A stretch of 18,571 bases of DNA. Source: Dunaliella salina. Taxonomy: Eukaryota; Chlorophyta; Chlorophyceae; Chlamydomonadales; Dunaliellaceae. The notes beneath the pieces were generated by a model that did not search any database, was not told where the DNA came from, and worked only from the letters and a program-made list of their open reading frames with translations. Shown here one piece after another: positions 15,896-18,571 of the stretch (positions within the stretch are counted from its first letter, which is position 1; the number at the start of each line of letters is the position of its first letter). The DNA is taken from positions 14,371-32,941 of the forward strand of contig MU070757.1 in NCBI GenBank assembly GCA_002284615.2. The letters are read 5' to 3'. Both the position numbers and the translations under genes were made by a program.

Positions 15896-17164
15896 CTATG
15901 CATACGCTGCCGAGCGTGATGGTTCATTCCCGCCACCATGCCTGCGGCGATTGTTGCTGTTATTGCTGGTGTTGCCGTTGCACTTCCTCTTCACACCTTG
16001 CCCACCTTTCTTGCTCTTGTTGGGGCAATGTCGGGCCTGGTGACCAGCTTCTTTGCACTCAAAGCACACCCCCTGCATGTGGGTAGGAGCAAGGTTCCTT
16101 TGAACCTCCTCCCTGCCCCTGCGGATTTTGCTCTCATGCATTTTATTGGACTGGTGCCTATTTGACATTGCATTGACCATGTTCCCATGCAAGTTGTTCA
16201 GACTGGGTTGTGCATGGCTAGAGGCATGAGGCATGATAGAACGACTAGGCTTGGAGCCTACTGCATTGACAGCGGTATGCATGCTACGGGGGCCTAACCT
16301 GCCCAACACGCGAGGTTCCAAGTTGACAGCATTGGTAATGCATGCATTCAAATCATCCCATTTACCACCCAGGAGAGGAATTGCACACTCTCTACGCAAG
16401 TCCGGGTGGGCTAAGCCAGAAATTAATTTGTCGCACATGACAATCACAGGCAGGTCTTGGTATGCCATCAGGGCCATGTTCCTGAATTGCGTCCCATACT
16501 CGAGCACAGGCTGATTTTTTGATTGCCTGACTTCTCCCCTAGACAACTTTATGGTTGCCTCATACACGGGGTCATACAGGTATTTGCCAATGAGCATGAA
16601 AAATATGTCAACAGCCTGCTCCAAACTCACTAGGCGACCCAAGCCCGTTTTCTCTGCACACAGTGTGAAGGCCCTGGAGAGGCTGGGCTCCAGCAGGTTG
16701 TTCAAAGCCACAGCGAGATCCTGGCGTGCACAAACAGCATAGTTGTGCACTTCTCTGAGAAATTGCACTGGGTCCCGAGTGTGTGCATCAGTGATTTTCA
16801 AACGGACAGGTGCAGGCAGGGTGACTTTCACATTGGCAGGGTTCATCAGCCCAAATGTGTCAGTTGGGATACGCAATGCACGGGAGCGCCAGCTTTCCAT
16901 ACATCCACCTGACATGCTTGCCTCAGGGATGTGCCTGCTTGATGCATTCAGGGGAGTGCGAACAAAAGCACCATTTCCAAATGCACGCGCAGATGGAATG
17001 TATCCATGTGCATGGGGGACATCACCCCTATCAAATGACTCAGGCAGTGCATTTTCTTCATCACCAGCAAAACGCACGTTGCCCAAATTTGCATGAGTTG
17101 CATTACGCATGGGCACACCATTATTCACCTGGTGCTGACGGAACTGGTCTGTTACAGCGTCCAT
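15896..17164 (-). pseudogene. gag: gag of element 2 (capsid domain and CCHC zinc knuckle)
   Basis: The 422-codon frame has a retrotransposon gag/capsid domain at about residues 107-285 (MNPANVKVTLPAPVRLKI, FLREVHNYAVCARQDLAVAL, SLEQAVDIFFMLIG, VLEYGTQFRNMALMAYQDLP, LAHPDLRREC, KWDDLNACITNAV). A basic, Asn/His-rich linker follows, then a CX2CX4HX4C zinc knuckle (Cys367, Cys370, His375, Cys380) and a basic tail. Gag forms the particle and the knuckle binds RNA. A TAG at 15896-15898 separates gag from pol in the same frame. Upstream, the same frame stays open apart from TGA 17177-17179 and TAG 17267-17269, so the ATG at 17164 is probably not the ancestral start. Confidence 0.9.
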
Positions 17165-17875
17165 TGCCTCGCCGTGTCAAACTCCTGTCTTGTGAACAGC
17201 TGTCAACAGCGGTCGCATGTGGTCTGCAAAAGCACGCTGCTCTGGCGTGGCCTGAGGGGCAGGAGGCTACTGCCCCAAGGTATCCAGCCTTGCCACCACC
17301 TGCTGCAAACCTTGGCCCAAGCCCATCAAAGTCTGGGCTAGCAATGCAGGATCCAAGGAGCCAGAGACTGTAGAAGGGCCAGCTCCAGAGGGCCCTTGAG
17401 CTGTGGGAGGGGGGTGGGTAACACCTGCATGGTGCGCGCGCGCGACACCCCTCTCAAAATCCGAACCAAGTCCAAGCACAGGTGTATCCACAACACCTGA
17501 GGGAAGCAACACGTCCAGGGCCACATCCTCAAGATAATCATACAGCTCATACGCAACTCACCTACCCCTATCCATTTCTTTAAGGTTAAATCTCATGCTA
17601 GAATTGCCGGCAATGAGCGCGCAGATGCCATTGCCAGCCACCAGGCCATTCAGAATAATGACGCAGACATAACCTTCCCATGTGCAAACCTTGAAGGCAA
17701 TCCTTTTCTTGACACCACGTGGCTTGCCTTTCAGGAAACTCCCAGCACTCACGCAAATGCTTGCTAGATGCCTGAACCCTCCTGCCATAAAGCTCAAACA
17801 CTTCTCCAACCTCCATGATGCTTTACGGAAACACATGCATTCAAAACACAGACTTGGAAAGGCCAACACCAACAC
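17165..17875 (-). pseudogene. Probable N-terminal extension of gag in element 2
   Basis: The gag reading frame continues upstream with only three stops (17177-17179, 17267-17269, 17558-17560). The pieces are TPEQRAFADHMRPLLTAVH; a helix LAQTLMGLGQGLQQVVARLD preceded by a Pro/Ser/Gly-rich stretch; YELYDYLEDVALDVLLPSG; and farther up KGKPRGVKKRIAFKVCTWEG and NGICALIAGNSSMRFNLKEM. Same-frame continuity over 700 bp argues that this was coding sequence before three nonsense mutations. The predicted matrix-like helix would suit gag assembly. I do not recognise the most upstream part, which could also be leader sequence. Confidence 0.5.
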
Positions 17876-17879
17876 AGGG

Positions 17880-18380
17880 TACTACTCTCACTCAAGAAAA
17901 GCCATTGGTTTGAGCGGGGCTCAAACGCGCGAGAGCAGCCCTCATGTGCCCGAGGGAAGCACCATCTCGCTCAGGTGGCTCTTCTCAAGCTGTCAAGCCT
18001 CGATTCGACCACCTCGAGCATGCGAGACACGCCTCGTGTACATGAGGAGCTTCTCTTGCGCTCGACGCTAACAACCATAGATTGATAGTCCTTGCTCGAG
18101 TGCAAGAGGCGCTCTCGTACACAAGAGAACTGTCTCTTGTGGTCGTGTCCGCCACAAACAAGCTTGGTACGAGATCAGCCTCGATTACAAGAGGCCGTCT
18201 CAATCACAATATACTACCTCTTGTGGTCGACGCTATAACTCGAATACAAGAGGCACCCTCTTGTACATGAGGGCTGCCTCTTGTGATCGACATTTTCCTC
18301 CTCCACTCTTGGTTTGAGGCAATCCTCGAGGACAAGAGGCAGCCTCTTACACAAGAGGCAAGCAGGCGTTGGAGATTTAG
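17880..18380. repeat. Degenerate ACAAGAGGC / CCTCTTGT repeat tract
   Basis: Complementary short motifs (ACAAGAGGC and CCTCTTGT) alternate throughout, often next to TCGAC or CTCGA. CTCTTG(T/C)G.TCG recurs at about 18053, 18134, 18218 and 18278, spacings of 81, 84 and 60, all near multiples of a 20-bp unit. The tract leads directly into the 84-bp array, so it may be an older, diverged part of the same satellite. Short ORFs here are not convincing. Confidence 0.6.
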
Positions 18381-18571
18381 GATTGTGCTCGAAAGCAGCT
18401 ATCGTGCGCTTGATGCAAGCAGCGTGCGCTAGAAGGCAAACAGTGCCAATCCGGCCTCACCAGCAACGAGCGCACGAAGCAGCTATCGTGCGCTCGATGC
18501 AATCAGCGTGCGCTAGAAGGCAAACAGTGCCAATCCGGCCTCACCAGCAACGAGCGCACAAAGCAGCTATC
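18381..18571. repeat. 84-bp tandem satellite, continuing past the window end
   Basis: ATCGTGCGCT recurs at 18401 and 18485, and the third copy begins at 18569, an exact 84-bp period with nearly identical copies (for example GGCAAACAGTGCCAATCCGG in both). Sub-motifs GTGCGCTAGAA and CAGCAACGAGCGCA are shared with the 82-bp array at 1980-2880, so both belong to one satellite family built on a 20-21-bp monomer. Confidence 0.9.

Larger units (their letters stand above)
11003..17875 (-). mobile_element. Element 2: chromovirus (Ty3/gypsy) on the minus strand, no visible 5' LTR
   Basis: Read on the minus strand, the order is gag (from about 17875), protease, RT, RNase H, linker, integrase zinc domain, integrase core, chromodomain, 3' tail, PPT and a 3' LTR ending at 11003. 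The C-terminal chromodomain defines a chromovirus. All domains are recognisable and catalytic residues are intact. The copy is broken by nonsense codons (17558, 17267, 17177, 15896, 12608) and frameshifts (about 13490, between 13281 and 12925, about 11815). No LTR copy appears upstream of gag before the window ends, so the 5' end is truncated, rearranged or beyond the window. The right boundary given is the limit of the readable open frame. Confidence 0.88.

Noticed and set aside
15399..16086. Plus-strand ORFs of 138 and 214 codons
   Set aside because: They are antisense to the gag-protease region of element 2, which has clear domain matches on the minus strand. The Ser/Cys/Leu-rich composition is that of a shadow frame.
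16855..17373. Plus-strand 172-codon ORF
   Set aside because: Antisense to the gag N-terminal region, with no domain or motif of its own.
17545..17560. A strong GTGAGT splice-donor-like sequence on the minus strand suggesting an intron in gag
   Set aside because: The reading frame continues with plausible coding sequence on both sides and only one stop codon, so a nonsense mutation is simpler. No matching acceptor was identified.

Overview
The window looks like repeat-dominated nuclear DNA of a eukaryote, most likely of the green lineage (land plant or streptophyte/chlorophyte alga). The basis is two Ty3/gypsy chromoviruses, a hAT-like miniature transposon, satellite arrays with higher-order periodicity, and no bacterial-type operons. 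The species cannot be fixed from sequence alone. No intact host gene was found; only weak exon-like islands occur near the left end.

Layout, left to right. Positions 1-745 and 1421-1975 are non-repetitive DNA with a few splice-site-bounded candidate exons. They are split by a 657-bp non-autonomous element at 755-1411 with perfect 18-bp terminal inverted repeats and a perfect 9-bp flanking duplication. Positions 1980-2880 are a satellite of about 20-bp monomers organised in an 82-bp higher-order unit. It abuts an orphan chromovirus integrase fragment (2917-3390) and then a palindrome-rich block of GCGCTTTTAGT-type repeats (3408-3776).

Positions 4313-10722 are a complete but decayed plus-strand Ty3/gypsy element (element 1): 192-bp LTRs, a primer-binding-like site, a long leader, broken gag-PR-RT-RNase H, a stub of integrase, a polypurine tract and the 3' LTR. 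Positions 11003 to about 17875 are a related, much better preserved chromovirus on the minus strand (element 2): 3' LTR, PPT, chromodomain, integrase, RNase H, RT, protease and gag. It carries a handful of nonsense codons and frameshifts, and no 5' LTR is visible. The two elements point tail to tail, 280 bp apart. Positions 17880-18571 return to satellite-like DNA, ending in an 84-bp tandem repeat that runs off the window.

The most unusual feature is inside the LTRs. Both retrotransposon families share an identical 36-bp core that contains a tRNA T-arm/Pol III B-box (GGTTCGACTCC), although the LTR sequence around it has largely diverged. This suggests chromoviruses whose LTRs captured, or keep under selection, a tRNA-like Pol III promoter element. 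Element 1 is also odd because its two LTRs differ at only 5 of 192 positions while its body is riddled with stops and deletions. It may therefore have been mobilised in trans, by a relative such as element 2, after its coding capacity was lost.
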